Assembly (NCBI RefSeq): GCF_900105045.1
Contig: NZ_LT629739.1
Coordinates: forward strand, 3,224,001 to 3,288,000
Length of the DNA stretch: 64,000 nt
Reading direction: 5' to 3'
Source of the DNA: Brevibacterium picturae
GTDB taxonomy: Bacteria > Actinomycetota > Actinomycetes > Actinomycetales > Brevibacteriaceae
The translations under genes and the position numbers were made by a program. The notes under the pieces are model-generated. The model did no database searches, was not told where the DNA came from, and saw only the letters and a program-made list of their open reading frames with translations. Positions within the stretch are counted from its first letter, which is position 1; every line of letters begins with the position of its first letter. Shown piece after piece: positions 50,185 to 60,991 of this stretch.

Positions 50185-51129
50185 TTGTCAGCACCTGCCC
50201 AAGACCGCCGAACTCCGGCGGCGCCCACATCGGCTGCATCCGCGGCATCGAGCGCTCGAAAACGGTGGTCCCTGCGAGCCCCGATGCTGCCGGCGCTGAT
50301 CTTCGTCATCCTCGTCACGCAGATTCCGTTCGCGATCACGATCGTCATCTCGTTCATGAAATGGAACGCCGCCTATCCCGATGACATCAGCTTCGGCACC
50401 CTGCGCAACTACATCACCGTCTTCACGGATGCGGACCTGCTGCGTGCAGTGTTCGTGACCGTCGGACTAACCGTCTCGGTCGTCCTGGTCTCGGCAGTGC
50501 TGGGCCTGGCCATCGCGCTTCTCCTTGATCGTAAGTTCATCGGACGAGGATTCGTGCGCACGCTGATGATCACGCCGTTCCTGATCGTGCCCGTGGCCGC
50601 GGCCCTGCTGTTCAAGCATGCGATCTTCAACCCCTCCTACGGGCTGGTCAATGGGCTGCTGACGACTGTCTTCGGTGAAGCTGCACCGCAACCGGACCTC
50701 ATGAGCACCTATCCGCTGCTGGGAATCGGCATCGTGCTCGTCTGGCAGTGGACCCCGTTCATGATGCTCATCATGCTGGCAGGTCTGCAGTCGCGCCCCA
50801 TGGACGTCTACGAGGCAGCCCTAGTTGACGGCGCGGGACCGGGACAGACATTCCGATTCATCACTCTGCCGCACCTGCGCCGCTACATCGAGCTCGCGGC
50901 TCTGCTCGGCACGATCTACATCGTGCAGAACTTCGACACGGTCTTCACGATGACCTCCGGCGGACTCGGAACCGCGAACCTTCCGTATGTCATCTACCAG
51001 GAGTTCTTCGTGGCTCAAGACTACGGAGTCGCCTCCGCAGTCGGCGTGATCGTCGTCATCGCCTCGCTCATCATCGCGACCTTCGCACTGCGAACCGCAT
51101 CCACTCTGCTCAAGGAGGAGAACTCATGA
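50185..51129 (+). CDS. Polyol ABC transporter permease (MalF-like)
   Basis: The 314-residue protein has six membrane helices and the EAA loop VYEAALVDGAGPGQTFRFIT that docks on the ATPase. The start appears to be TTG 50185, eight bases after GGAGG; no better start lies before the first helix. It overlaps the next permease by four bases (ATGA). It pairs with that gene and the ATPase at 44836. Confidence 0.92.
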   Translation: MSAPAQDRRTPAAPTSAASAASSARKRWSLRAPMLPALIFVILVTQIPFAITIVISFMKWNAAYPDDISFGTLRNYITVFTDADLLRAVFVTVGLTVSVVLVSAVLGLAIALLLDRKFIGRGFVRTLMITPFLIVPVAAALLFKHAIFNPSYGLVNGLLTTVFGEAAPQPDLMSTYPLLGIGIVLVWQWTPFMMLIMLAGLQSRPMDVYEAALVDGAGPGQTFRFITLPHLRRYIELAALLGTIYIVQNFDTVFTMTSGGLGTANLPYVIYQEFFVAQDYGVASAVGVIVVIASLIIATFALRTASTLLKEENS

Positions 51130-52108
51130 GCACCCCAGACACTACGGAGTCCGCTGGCGCTGCCGACCCCGCACGCGCCGACTCCGCAGCCGCCACCGAC
51201 TCGGCAGTAGCCGCCAACCCTGGAGGCACCGGCCCTGGAGACGCCGATCGGTCCCGACAGAAGGCGAGTGCGCAGCGACGTCCGGGACAGCGCAGAATCG
51301 GTAAGGTTCTGCTCGGCCTCCTGGCCTGGCTCACCGGACTCCTCTTCGTGTCCCCGCTGCTGTGGATGCTGTTGACCAGCCTGCATGCCGAGACCGACGC
51401 GTCGACGAACCCGCCCAGCTTCTTCGCGCCGTTGACGCTGGAGTCCTATTCCAACTTCTTCGGCGGAAGCAGCGGCGCGAGCCCCTGGCCCTACCTCATC
51501 AACTCGGCGGTCGCAGCGATCGTCTCCACCCTCATCGTGCTGGCCCTGTCGACCATGGCTGCGTACTCCCTGGCCATTCGCCGGATCAAACGCTGGTCAG
51601 ACGTTCTGTTCTTCCTGCTCTCGACCAAGATGCTGCCGATGGTCGCCGGACTGCTGCCCGTCTACCTGGTCGCGCAGATGTTCGGCATCCTCGACACCTG
51701 GCTGCTGCTCATCATCATCTACTCGGCGATGAACATGCCCATCGCCGTGTGGATGATGCGATCCTTCCTCGCCGAGGTGCCGATTGAGGTGCTCGAGGCC
51801 GCTGAGCTCGACGGTGCCCGGCTTCCCCGTGTCTTCATGAAGATCCTGCTGCCCCTGACCGCGCCCGGTCTGGCAGCCACGGCGCTCATCTGCTTCATCT
51901 TCTCGTGGAACGAACTGCTCTTCGCCAACGTGCTGACCTCGACGGCGGCAGCGACGGCACCGGTGTTCCTCACCAGTTTCGTCACGTCCCAGGGACTGTT
52001 CCTGTCCCAGGTGTGCGCGGCCTCGCTGATCATCTCGGTGCCGGTGCTCGTTGCCGGCATCGCCGCCCAGGACAAACTCGTCCAGGGCCTGTCGATGGGT
52101 GCGGTGAA

Positions 52109-52112
<4 letters not shown>
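51126..52112 (+). CDS. Polyol ABC transporter permease (MalG-like)
   Basis: 328 residues. The first 55 are an Ala/Pro/Asp-rich polar extension, longer than usual, followed by six membrane helices and the EAA loop PIEVLEAAELDGARLPRVFM. It closes the transporter gene set and overlaps the dehydrogenase gene by four bases, so uptake and first oxidation are co-translated. Confidence 0.92.
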
Positions 52113-53662
<1,550 letters not shown>

Positions 53663-53693
53663 AGTCACCAACCGGCGGTTCAGCTTCGACGTT

Positions 53694-53699
53694 TAGCAT
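53694..53699 (+). promoter_or_regulatory. -10 box before the GH3 lipoprotein gene
   Basis: TAGCAT ends six bases before ATG 53706, supporting that ATG as a leaderless start and therefore the lipoprotein N-terminus that is cut off by the TAG. Confidence 0.45.
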
Positions 53700-53705
53700 G
53701 AGGCT

Positions 53706-55319
53706 ATGCGACCCAGACTCGCCATCATCGCTGTCACCGTCGTGCTCGCACTGACCGGCTGCTCAGGCGGATCGAGTGACCCGAAACCGGAGACGAGTGG
53801 GGGCGCCGATGGTGCATCACGATCGGCGCAGTAGGCCGACCCCGCTGCTCCCGGCCCAGCGGATATCGGCCCCGATGACTTCGCCGATGAGGCGGAGACG
53901 ATCGTCGACACATTCTCCGACGATGAGCTCGCCGGTTCTCTCATCATCGGCACCTGGTCGGGCACCGACCCCCAGACCGGGGCGAACATGATTGAGGACA
54001 ACCACCTCGGCGGGGCCATCGTCATGGCCGACAATCTTCCCGAGAACCCGACGCCTGACCAGGTCAAGAACGTCACCGAGGCGGTCAATGGGGCTCGTTC
54101 CACGGGGCAGCCGGTGTCAATCGGCGTCGATCAAGAGGGTGGCCCCGTATCGCGACTGAGCACCGGAGCACTGCCGTTTCCACCGCTCATGGCGCTCGGG
54201 GCCGCCCAAGACCCTGAACTGACGCAGACCGCCACGCAGGTGCAGGCCCAGAACCTCACCGATCTGGGTTTCACCATCGATTTCGCCCCAACGGCCGATG
54301 TCACCACTGGTGAGAAGGACGTGGCCATCAACGTGCGCTCGGCAGGAGATGATCACAAGGACGTCGCCGAGGTGGTCGCTCAGGCTGCGACGGGCTACCA
54401 CCTCGGCGGTGTCGCCAGTTCCGCGAAGCATTTCCCCGGCCACGGCAGGCTTCACTCCGATTCGCACGAGAGCCTGCCGGTGTCGAAGAAGAGCATCAAG
54501 GAGCTCGAGGACACGGAACTGCTGCCGTTCAAGACCGCTGTCAGGGCAGGCGTCCCGATGGTGATGATGGGACACATCGGCCTGCCGGATGCGAAGACGA
54601 CACCGTCGACGCTGAACAAAGACGCCTACAAGGCACTGCGGGACACGCTCGACTTCGACGGTGTCATCATCACCGACGCCCTCAATATGAAGGCCGTCGA
54701 CCAGAACCAGAGCGGGGGAGAGACGGTCGGGGCGCTGTCCGCCGGTGCAGATATCGCGGTCATGCCCCCGGATTCCGCCGCCGCACAGCAGGCAGTGGTC
54801 AAGGCTATGAAGAACGGTGACCTGAAGAAGGACGCTCTGCAGAAGAAGGCGGAACGTGTGGTGGCGATGCAGCTGGCGACGGCCGAGACCCAGAAGACGA
54901 TCGCCGGTGGGGGAGCCAGTGCGGAGGACCCGCAGGAGGTCCTCGCCGATGTGGCAGAGACGTCTCTGACGGTCCTCAAAGGTGAGTGCACGTTCGCAGG
55001 CACCGACTCGATCTCGATCGTCGGCGGCAGCGAGAAGGAGAAGTCAGCGCTCGCCGATGCGGCGAAGGATGCGGGTCTTGCTGTCGGTTCCGAGGGCACG
55101 AGGGTGAGCCTGAGTCCGAACACCTCAGCCGAGGTGGCTGTCGGCACCGCCGCACCGTGGACGATGCGCAATACCTCGGCGAACACGGCAGTCACCGCCT
55201 ACGACAGCAACCCCGACGCGCTGGGGGCCGTTGCGAAATGGCTCAAGGGCGACCTCACCGCAACCGGCACACTGCCGGTCGAATATGACGGCAGTGCCAA
55301 GGCTCCCAGCTGCGGGTGA
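53706..55319 (+). pseudogene. GH3 beta-N-acetylhexosaminidase-like lipoprotein, interrupted by in-frame TAG
   Basis: From ATG 53706 the frame encodes a lipoprotein signal (VLALTGCSGGSS) and linker, then meets TAG at 53832-53834. The same frame continues without a shift through a complete GH3 domain: GTWSGTDPQTGANMIEDNHL, IGVDQEGGPVSRL, SSAKHFPGHGRLHSDSHESL (the NagZ His-Asp/His loop) and VIITDALNMKAV. No start codon restores a signal peptide downstream; the first ATG is 53988, already inside the fold. The intact protein would be about 537 residues and trim muropeptides or chitobiose outside the membrane. The stop lies in a disordered linker; it may be a recent mutation, a read error or a readthrough site. 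Confidence 0.8.
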
Positions 55320-55343
55320 TGCGTGAGGACTGCGGGCACGCAG

Positions 55344-55390
55344 AAACCCCTCGCCTGGCTGGGGACCATCAAGCCGGGCGAGGGGTTTTT
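55344..55390. terminator. Bidirectional terminator between convergent genes
   Basis: Stem AAACCCCTCGCC (55344-55355) / GGCGAGGGGTTT (55377-55388) with T5 on the plus side and a matching A-run for the minus side. It serves the GH3 gene and the NlpC/P60 gene. Confidence 0.88.
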
Positions 55391-55404
55391 GTGTGTGCAG
55401 TGGA

Positions 55405-56280
55405 TCAGAGGACGCGGATGAAGGTGACGTCGCCCATCCAGCTGTAGCTGCGCTTCGAGGTGCCTGAGCCGGGTGAACCGGCGTCGTACATCTGTCCGTC
55501 ACCGGCGTAGATGCCGATGTGGCCTGGGTGCCAGATGAGGTCACCGGGCTTGGCCTCAGACTGAGAGACGACCTGTCCGGCTGCCTTCTGTGCGCCGGAG
55601 GTGCGGGGCAGGTCGACGCCGACCTTGCCGTAGACCCACGAGGTGTAGCCGGAGCAGTCCCAGCCGCTCTGGGAGGTTCCACCGTAGACGTAGGGGGTGC
55701 CGACGCCCTTCTCTGCCCAGCCGATGACCTGCTCTGCCTTGGAGCCGTCGATCGAGCCGGCATCATCTGAACCGGAGTCCTTGCTTTCGCCCTTGTCCTT
55801 GTCGCCGGAGTCCGAGGAACCGGTGTTTGCGGACTCGGAGGAATCGTCAGACTTGTCCTCGGCGGGCTCAGGGCTCGGAGCAGTCTCTTCGGCGGTCTCG
55901 ACGGGCTCTGGCTCGGGCTTCGGCTCCGGTTTGGGAGCGGCCTCAGCAGTGACTTTCTCGACTTCTGCGCCGAATGATGCGCCCTGCTTCTTGTCTTTGT
56001 CCTTGGAAGAGGAGCCTTCGCCTGCGTTGACGGTCGCCGTCTGGTTCTCGTATTCGACCTGTGTCTGGGCCTCTGACTCGGCGGAGACTGAAGCTTTGTC
56101 GTCTGTTCCCTGTCCCGCTGCCGGAAGAACGGCCGCGGTGAGCAGACCACCACTGGCAGCAACAACGGCTGCGCGACGCCCGAAGACGGCGGAGTTGGCA
56201 CTCATGATGTCGGTCAGTTCGGTCAATGGGGTCTTGACCTTGGCTTCTGCGGCGCGGCGGCCGTGCTGCTTATTTGCCAC
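55405..56280 (-). CDS. NlpC/P60 peptidoglycan endopeptidase
   Basis: The 291-residue protein has an RRAAVVAASGGLLTAAVLP secretion signal, a long charged linker with a Pro-Glu-Pro-Lys stretch (about 115-135) and Ser/Asp/Lys runs, and a C-terminal NlpC/P60 domain. The domain shows GTPYVYGGTSQSGWDCSGYT (catalytic Cys), GDLIWHPGHIGIYAG (catalytic His) and a C-terminal beta strand. It cuts stem peptides in the cell wall, probably at division. ATG 56280 follows GAGAGGAAAAC. The upstream region carries a GTAAC array. Confidence 0.93.
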   Translation of the reverse strand: MANKQHGRRAAEAKVKTPLTELTDIMSANSAVFGRRAAVVAASGGLLTAAVLPAAGQGTDDKASVSAESEAQTQVEYENQTATVNAGEGSSSKDKDKKQGASFGAEVEKVTAEAAPKPEPKPEPEPVETAEETAPSPEPAEDKSDDSSESANTGSSDSGDKDKGESKDSGSDDAGSIDGSKAEQVIGWAEKGVGTPYVYGGTSQSGWDCSGYTSWVYGKVGVDLPRTSGAQKAAGQVVSQSEAKPGDLIWHPGHIGIYAGDGQMYDAGSPGSGTSKRSYSWMGDVTFIRVL

Positions 56281-56405
56281 GTTTTCCTCTCGTCACCTAT
56301 TGGAGCAATCCCAACCGCCACTTTCGGTCCTTAGGAATTTCACATCGAGCGTGGCGTGCGGTTCTCGCTGTGAAGTCGGCACTCTCGCGACCGACCTTCA
56401 CAACT

Positions 56406-56608
56406 GTAACCAATCAGTGACCTGATGTCACGTTTTCGTTACATTGATCGAGAAGTCTTCATCGATGCGTGTAACAGTGCAGGTCAGAAGCCTGAAATGT
56501 GCCGAAGATTCTGTAACAGTTGCGCGTTTGCCTGGCGCTGCCCGGTGGTGATATGACCTATCTCTCGTCATCCTCCCTGCCTGTATGTAACGAATCAGCC
56601 TATGTAAC
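56406..56608. promoter_or_regulatory. GTAAC motif array upstream of the NlpC/P60 gene, MtrA-box-like
   Basis: GTAAC occurs at 56406, 56471, 56513, 56587 and 56604 and as GTTAC at 56438. The closest pair (56587, 56604) is 17 bases apart, as direct repeats. GTGAC-N5-GTCAC (56417-56431) adds an inverted pair. The MtrAB system of actinobacteria binds GTAAC-like repeats before cell-wall hydrolase genes. The rest of the 544-base gap 56281-56824 holds only the hairpin at 56712. Confidence 0.5.
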
Positions 56609-56711
56609 AAACCAAAAATGACATATTTGCGACGAAGAATGCCCACTCGAGTTGGACGGTATCGACGGAGTTAGTCGTGACGGGTGAGCCTGTGCCGGGG
56701 TGTGAATGGCA

Positions 56712-56771
56712 AACGGTCGGCAAGTGCGTCTCGAAATCCGTGCTGAGTTCGAGACGGACTTGCCGACCGTT
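56712..56771. repeat. Long inverted repeat, 24-base arms
   Basis: The left arm (56712-56735) begins AACGGTCGGCAAGTGCGTCT; the right arm (56748-56771) is complementary at 23 of 24 bases. The loop is the 12 bases ATCCGTGCTGAG. It lies 53 bases beyond the sseA stop and has no T-run. Confidence 0.9.
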
Positions 56772-56824
56772 GGTGATGGAGCGGCTGTTCGCGGCTGCCG
56801 TCTGTGGGTGGAGTGGGTGGGTCC

Positions 56825-57661
56825 TCAGGCTCCAGTGGCGACCGGGCGGGCGGGATCAGAGGACCAACCGGACCAGCTGGCGGGGTAGAGGCTTGTCTCA
56901 ACTCCGAGGGCGGCCAGCGCGAGAGCATTGTGGCAGGCGCTGACGCCTGAACCGCAATAGACACCGACGGGCTGATCGAGGGCGCCGAGGTCCGAGAAGC
57001 GCTGGCGCAGGGCATCCTCGTCGAGGAATCTGCCGTCGGCGGTGTTCTCGCTGGCCGGCGCGCTCGTGGCGCCGGGTATGTGGCCGGCCTGGGAGTCGAG
57101 CGGTTCGGTCTCTCCGCGGAAGCGCTCACCGGCGCGAGCATCGAGCAGGACTCCTGTCCACTTCGACGCAGCATCGGCGTCGATGACGGGCACCGAATCG
57201 GGGGAGATGGTCACGGTGCTCGGCTCCACAGAGGCGCTGGCTCCGGTGGTCAATTCTCCGCCGGCAGCGATGAATGCGCTCAGACCACCGTCGAGGACGC
57301 GCGCCTTCATGCCCGCCCATTGGAGCAGCCACCATGCCCGGGCAGCGCCCTGTCCCGAGTTGTCGTCATAGACGACGACATCGGTGAGTTGGTCGATGCC
57401 CCAGGCCCGGACCTGTTCCTGGAACGCGTCGGCAGATGGCAGCGGGTGGCGTCCCGCAGTGGGGTCGGTCTCGGAGTGTGCGGCGAGTTCCGTGTCGAGG
57501 TCGACGTAGATGGCTCCGGGGATGTGCCCGGCGGCGAACTCGTCGCGACCATCGGGCTCCTGCAGTGTCCAGCGGACGTCGAGCAGTCTCGGCGTGGATC
57601 CGTCGTCGGCGAGGCGAGCCAGGAGCTCGTCGGCGGTGATGAGAACGTCGGAGCGGTTCAT
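56825..57661 (-). CDS. sseA: Thiosulfate/3-mercaptopyruvate sulfurtransferase
   Basis: The 278-residue protein has two rhodanese domains. The first reads LLDVRWTLQEPDGRDEF and HIPGAIYVDLD. The second has LLDARAGERFRGETEPLD, HIPGATSAP and the active-site loop GVYCGSGVSACHN, whose Cys takes up sulfur. The GSGVSA loop fits actinobacterial SseA, but donor preference cannot be told. ATG 57661 follows AGGAGAATC. Confidence 0.93.
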   Translation of the reverse strand: MNRSDVLITADELLARLADDGSTPRLLDVRWTLQEPDGRDEFAAGHIPGAIYVDLDTELAAHSETDPTAGRHPLPSADAFQEQVRAWGIDQLTDVVVYDDNSGQGAARAWWLLQWAGMKARVLDGGLSAFIAAGGELTTGASASVEPSTVTISPDSVPVIDADAASKWTGVLLDARAGERFRGETEPLDSQAGHIPGATSAPASENTADGRFLDEDALRQRFSDLGALDQPVGVYCGSGVSACHNALALAALGVETSLYPASWSGWSSDPARPVATGA

Positions 57662-57730
57662 GGGGATTCTCCTAGTGAGATGGGGTGAGGAGCAGTGGGT
57701 AGGGAGCGGGGGCCGGTCAGCAGGGTCGAT

Positions 57731-58996
57731 TCAGCAGGGTTGGGTCAGGAGGACGACATGGCGTTCGCCCAGGCGGGTGAACACCAGTGTCGCCTTGTCT
57801 CCGGACGGCAGTTTGAGCTGACGTCTGACTTGGTCAGGAACGATATCAGCTCCGCGCTTTTTGATCACGACCGAGCCGATGCCGCGGCTGATGAGGGCCT
57901 TGCGCAGGCTCGGGATCTTCGCCGGAAGAACATCGGTGACCTCGTAGGCGCTGACTCCGGCCGAGGCGGGCCCGCTGGGGGCGACGTCCGTGGTCAGGTA
58001 GGCGATCTTCGGGTGGACGCGGTGAGCCTGCAACGGTCCGCACAAGGCGGTGACGAGTCCTGCGCGCACGATCGCTCCATCGGGCTCGAGGAGGTATTGA
58101 CCGAGTTCACCGACGCCGTCCTCATCGTCATCGGGCAGGTCGTCTTCGTGGACGAGGAGCGTGCGGTCACCCATGACGAGGGCGCTGCGCCCGGGGCGCT
58201 GCCGGGCGGCACCGAAGTAGAGGCAGACCTCGACCACCTCGCCGAGGTGGGAGACCCATTGCGCCTCTGCCTCGTCGGGGATGAGGCCGTGATCGAGTGC
58301 TGGTCCCAGCTTGACTCCGGCGGCCTTTGCCGCGATCGCCTTGTCGATGACCCAGGACAGCGAGGGGGAGAAGTCTTCGGGGTCGACGATGCGTGCGGTC
58401 GACCCGTGTTTGGTGCCCTTCCCGACGGTGCGGCGGGCCGGGTCGAACCACAGTGCATCGAAATCGGCGGTGTCGACGTCTTGCGCCCGAGCATGCTCGA
58501 CGCCGGCGTCGGCCAGATGGCGGAGGTTGAAGCTGGCGATGGCGGCGGTGACCTCGTCCGCGTCGACGGCGGTGACCTGGGCGCCCATCCCGGCGAAGGC
58601 GAAGGAGTCGGCGCCGATCCCACAGCCCAGATCCGCGATCGTGGGCGCGGAGGTCGTGGACGCGGTGTCTGGCGAATCATCAGTGGCGTTGTCGCCGCCG
58701 GTGTCTTCGCCCTCGCCGAGGAGGCGGCGGGCGTGGTGCGCGGCCACCGGCAGTCGTGTGGCTTGGGCCAGACCGTCGCGAGTGAACAGCATGTCCTCGG
58801 CGAAGGGGCCGAGTTTCTTCACGGCATCCTTGCGCAGCTGAGCCTGAGTCAGCAGGGCGGCGGTCACCTCGGCGGAATAGCCTTCTTTGCGCAGCGCCGA
58901 GGAGCGGGCGAGCTCGTCCGCAGGCAGGTCCTCGATCCGGTCGAGCCGGTCGAGGACGGAGACGTCGAGGAGTTCGGTGAGTGTCTGCGGATCCAT
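57731..58996 (-). CDS. Class I SAM methyltransferase with THUMP-like domain
   Basis: The 421-residue protein has an N-terminal helical part, a SAM-binding core (TIADLGCGIGADSFAFAGMG, VTAVDADEVTAAIASFN), a catalytic-like FDALWFDPARRT, and a C-terminal THUMP-like region (VIKKRGADIVPDQVRRQLKL). It resembles actinobacterial RNA-methyltransferase-like proteins; the target is unknown. ATG 58996 lies seven bases from TAGGGT on the minus strand, suggesting a leaderless start; GTG 59005 would add three residues. It is 69 bases downstream of nothing else on its strand but precedes sseA's upstream end. Confidence 0.82.
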   Translation of the reverse strand: MDPQTLTELLDVSVLDRLDRIEDLPADELARSSALRKEGYSAEVTAALLTQAQLRKDAVKKLGPFAEDMLFTRDGLAQATRLPVAAHHARRLLGEGEDTGGDNATDDSPDTASTTSAPTIADLGCGIGADSFAFAGMGAQVTAVDADEVTAAIASFNLRHLADAGVEHARAQDVDTADFDALWFDPARRTVGKGTKHGSTARIVDPEDFSPSLSWVIDKAIAAKAAGVKLGPALDHGLIPDEAEAQWVSHLGEVVEVCLYFGAARQRPGRSALVMGDRTLLVHEDDLPDDDEDGVGELGQYLLEPDGAIVRAGLVTALCGPLQAHRVHPKIAYLTTDVAPSGPASAGVSAYEVTDVLPAKIPSLRKALISRGIGSVVIKKRGADIVPDQVRRQLKLPSGDKATLVFTRLGERHVVLLTQPC

Positions 58997-59124
58997 ACCG
59001 TTCACCCTATCGTCCCGGCGTCAGCCGTCTGTCGCCGATGGCGATTCGAACGCCTGCAATGCTCAGTCGCCTGCCTGACGAGGTTGCAGGACTATAAGGA
59101 AATGGCGATGGTGCCGTTCGGTGA

Positions 59125-59152
59125 TTGTGCCTGCCAACGAGTGCTGTAAGTT
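59125..59152 (+). promoter_or_regulatory. Promoter of rsmA-ispE-gntR
   Basis: TTGTGC (59125-59130) and TAAGTT (59147-59152) are 16 bases apart, and GTG 59160 follows seven bases later, so the transcript is probably leaderless. Confidence 0.5.
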
Positions 59153-59159
59153 GTTGGCT

Positions 59160-60044
59160 GTGACGTTATTGACCGCACGCGACATTCGCGAAATCGCCGC
59201 TGACATTGGTCTGCGCCCGACGAAGCAGAAGGGGCAGAACTTCGTCATCGACCCCAATACCGTGCGCTCGATCGTCACGTCCGCGAAGCTTGAAGGCCGC
59301 AGCAGCGTCGTTGAGATCGGCCCGGGTCTGGGATCGCTGACCTTGGGACTGTTGGAGGCCGGCCACCATGTCACCGCCGTTGAGATCGACGAAGTCCTGG
59401 CCGCCCGCCTGCCTGCCACAGTGGAGAAGTATGGACTGACCGCGGCCGCTGCCGACGAGACGGCACCAGCCGCCGAGTCCTCGAACTTCGAGCTCGTCAA
59501 TGCCGATGCCCTCAGCCTCACCGAACTGCCGACCGCTCCCGACGCCTTGGTCGCGAACCTGCCCTACAACGTGGCGGTCCCTGTGCTGCTGCATTTCCTC
59601 GAGATCTTCCCGAGCCTGAAGTCCGTGCTCGTCATGGTCCAGCTCGAGGTCGCCGAACGCCTCGCCGCCGGGCCGGGATCGCGCACCTACGGTGTGCCCA
59701 GCGTCAAGGCCCAGTGGTACGGCGACGTCACCCTGTCCGGACGCATCGGCAAGAACGTGTTCTGGCCGGCCCCGAACATCGATTCCGGGCTCGTCCACAT
59801 CGACGTGAGCCGCACCCACCGCGACCCGGACGACCGCCGTCGCCTGTTCAGCGTCGTCGACGCGGCCTTCGCCCAACGTCGCAAGACCCTGCGGGCAGCA
59901 CTGTCGACCTGGGCCGGCAGCCCCCAACGCGCCGAGGAGCTCCTGCGTGCTGCGGGAATCGATCCCAAGGCACGTGGAGAGGCCCTGGGCGTGGCCGACT
60001 TCGAACGCCTCGCCGCCGCCAACCAGGAAAGCTCACAGTCATGA
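59160..60044 (+). CDS. rsmA: 16S rRNA dimethyladenosine transferase RsmA (KsgA)
   Basis: Dimethylates two adjacent adenosines near the 3' end of 16S rRNA. The 294-residue protein has QKGQNFVIDPNTVRSIV, the SAM motif VVEIGPGLGSLTLGLLEAG, ALVANLPYNVAVPVLLHFL (NLPY catalytic motif) and FAQRRKTLRAAL. The start is GTG 59160, set by the promoter and by family length; the frame is open to 59121. It overlaps ispE (ATGA), the usual actinobacterial neighbour. Confidence 0.96.
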   Translation: MTLLTARDIREIAADIGLRPTKQKGQNFVIDPNTVRSIVTSAKLEGRSSVVEIGPGLGSLTLGLLEAGHHVTAVEIDEVLAARLPATVEKYGLTAAAADETAPAAESSNFELVNADALSLTELPTAPDALVANLPYNVAVPVLLHFLEIFPSLKSVLVMVQLEVAERLAAGPGSRTYGVPSVKAQWYGDVTLSGRIGKNVFWPAPNIDSGLVHIDVSRTHRDPDDRRRLFSVVDAAFAQRRKTLRAALSTWAGSPQRAEELLRAAGIDPKARGEALGVADFERLAAANQESSQS

Positions 60045-60991
60045 GCGCGCAGCTGCACTCACGTCCCCACACCCTGACACCGGTGAAGGTGCAGGCACCG
60101 GGCAAAATCAATGTCCACCTCGGCGTGGGAGGTGCCGGCGACGACGGTTACCACTCACTCGCGACCGTCTTCCAGGCACTGAACCTCCATGAAACCCTGA
60201 CCCTCATCCCCGGCGGCAGCGCCTCGATCGTCGTCGGAGGCCGGTACGCCGATGCGGAGGTGCCCCAGGACGACACGAACTTCGCCCGCAAAGCCGTCAA
60301 CCTCCTCATCGCAGCCCTCGAAGACGAACGCGACGTCGACGTGCTGCGCGATCTCGACATCGTCATCGACAAACAGGTGCCCGTCGCCGGCGGCATGGGC
60401 GGCGGATCGGCCGATGCCGCCGCCGCGCTGTGCGGCGCCGCCCACCTCATCGGGGGAGTCGACGAGTCGATCCTCCACGACTGCGCGGTCGCCGTGGGGG
60501 CCGATGTCGCCTTCCTCCTCCGCGGGGGAACGGCCATCGGTCACGGACGCGGGGAGAAACTCAGCCCCGTCCTCACCCGCGGATCATTTCACTGGGTCAT
60601 GGCCACCTCGGCGAGGCAGCTCTCGACACCGGCCATCTACTCACGATTCGATGAACTCACACCAGATCCCGAACCTGCCGTCGTGCCCGACGAGGTCCTC
60701 ACGGCGCTCGCCGCCGGTGACCCGGATACATTGGCGACGGCGGCCGCCAACGACCTCACCGATGCCGCGATATCGGCCATGCCCGAACTCGCCGAGGTGA
60801 TGGAGGCCGGACGCGACGCCGGTGCACTCCTGCCCCTGCTCAGCGGCTCGGGCCCGACGATCGGCTTCCTCGCCCGCGACGCCCACCACGCACTCGACCT
60901 CGCGGTCCTGCTGCAGGCCACACGCGGAGTCAAGGAAGCGCTGCGGACCACGGGCCCGGCCCCCGGAGCCCACATCGTCGACCAGCTCTGA
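60041..60991 (+). CDS. ispE: 4-diphosphocytidyl-2-C-methyl-D-erythritol kinase
   Basis: GHMP kinase of the MEP isoprenoid pathway. The 316-residue enzyme starts VKVQAPGKINVHLGVGGAGDDGYHSL (reported in part: APGKINVHLGV and DDGYHSL), with the ATP loop PVAGGMGGGSADAAAALCGA and the late LLSGSGPTIGFLA. ATG 60041 overlaps the rsmA stop. Its own stop overlaps the start of a gluconate-type regulator (TGATG). Confidence 0.96.
   Translation: MSAQLHSRPHTLTPVKVQAPGKINVHLGVGGAGDDGYHSLATVFQALNLHETLTLIPGGSASIVVGGRYADAEVPQDDTNFARKAVNLLIAALEDERDVDVLRDLDIVIDKQVPVAGGMGGGSADAAAALCGAAHLIGGVDESILHDCAVAVGADVAFLLRGGTAIGHGRGEKLSPVLTRGSFHWVMATSARQLSTPAIYSRFDELTPDPEPAVVPDEVLTALAAGDPDTLATAAANDLTDAAISAMPELAEVMEAGRDAGALLPLLSGSGPTIGFLARDAHHALDLAVLLQATRGVKEALRTTGPAPGAHIVDQL

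Noticed and set aside
56281..56430. c-di-AMP (ydaO-type) riboswitch before the NlpC/P60 gene
   Set aside because: The position would fit, but the conserved GGGGACC and CCCGAAUCCG segments are not present on the coding strand.
56417..56431. CRP/GlxR site GTGAC-N5-GTCAC
   Set aside because: Half-sites GTGA and TCAC are seven bases apart instead of six, so it does not fit the family spacing.
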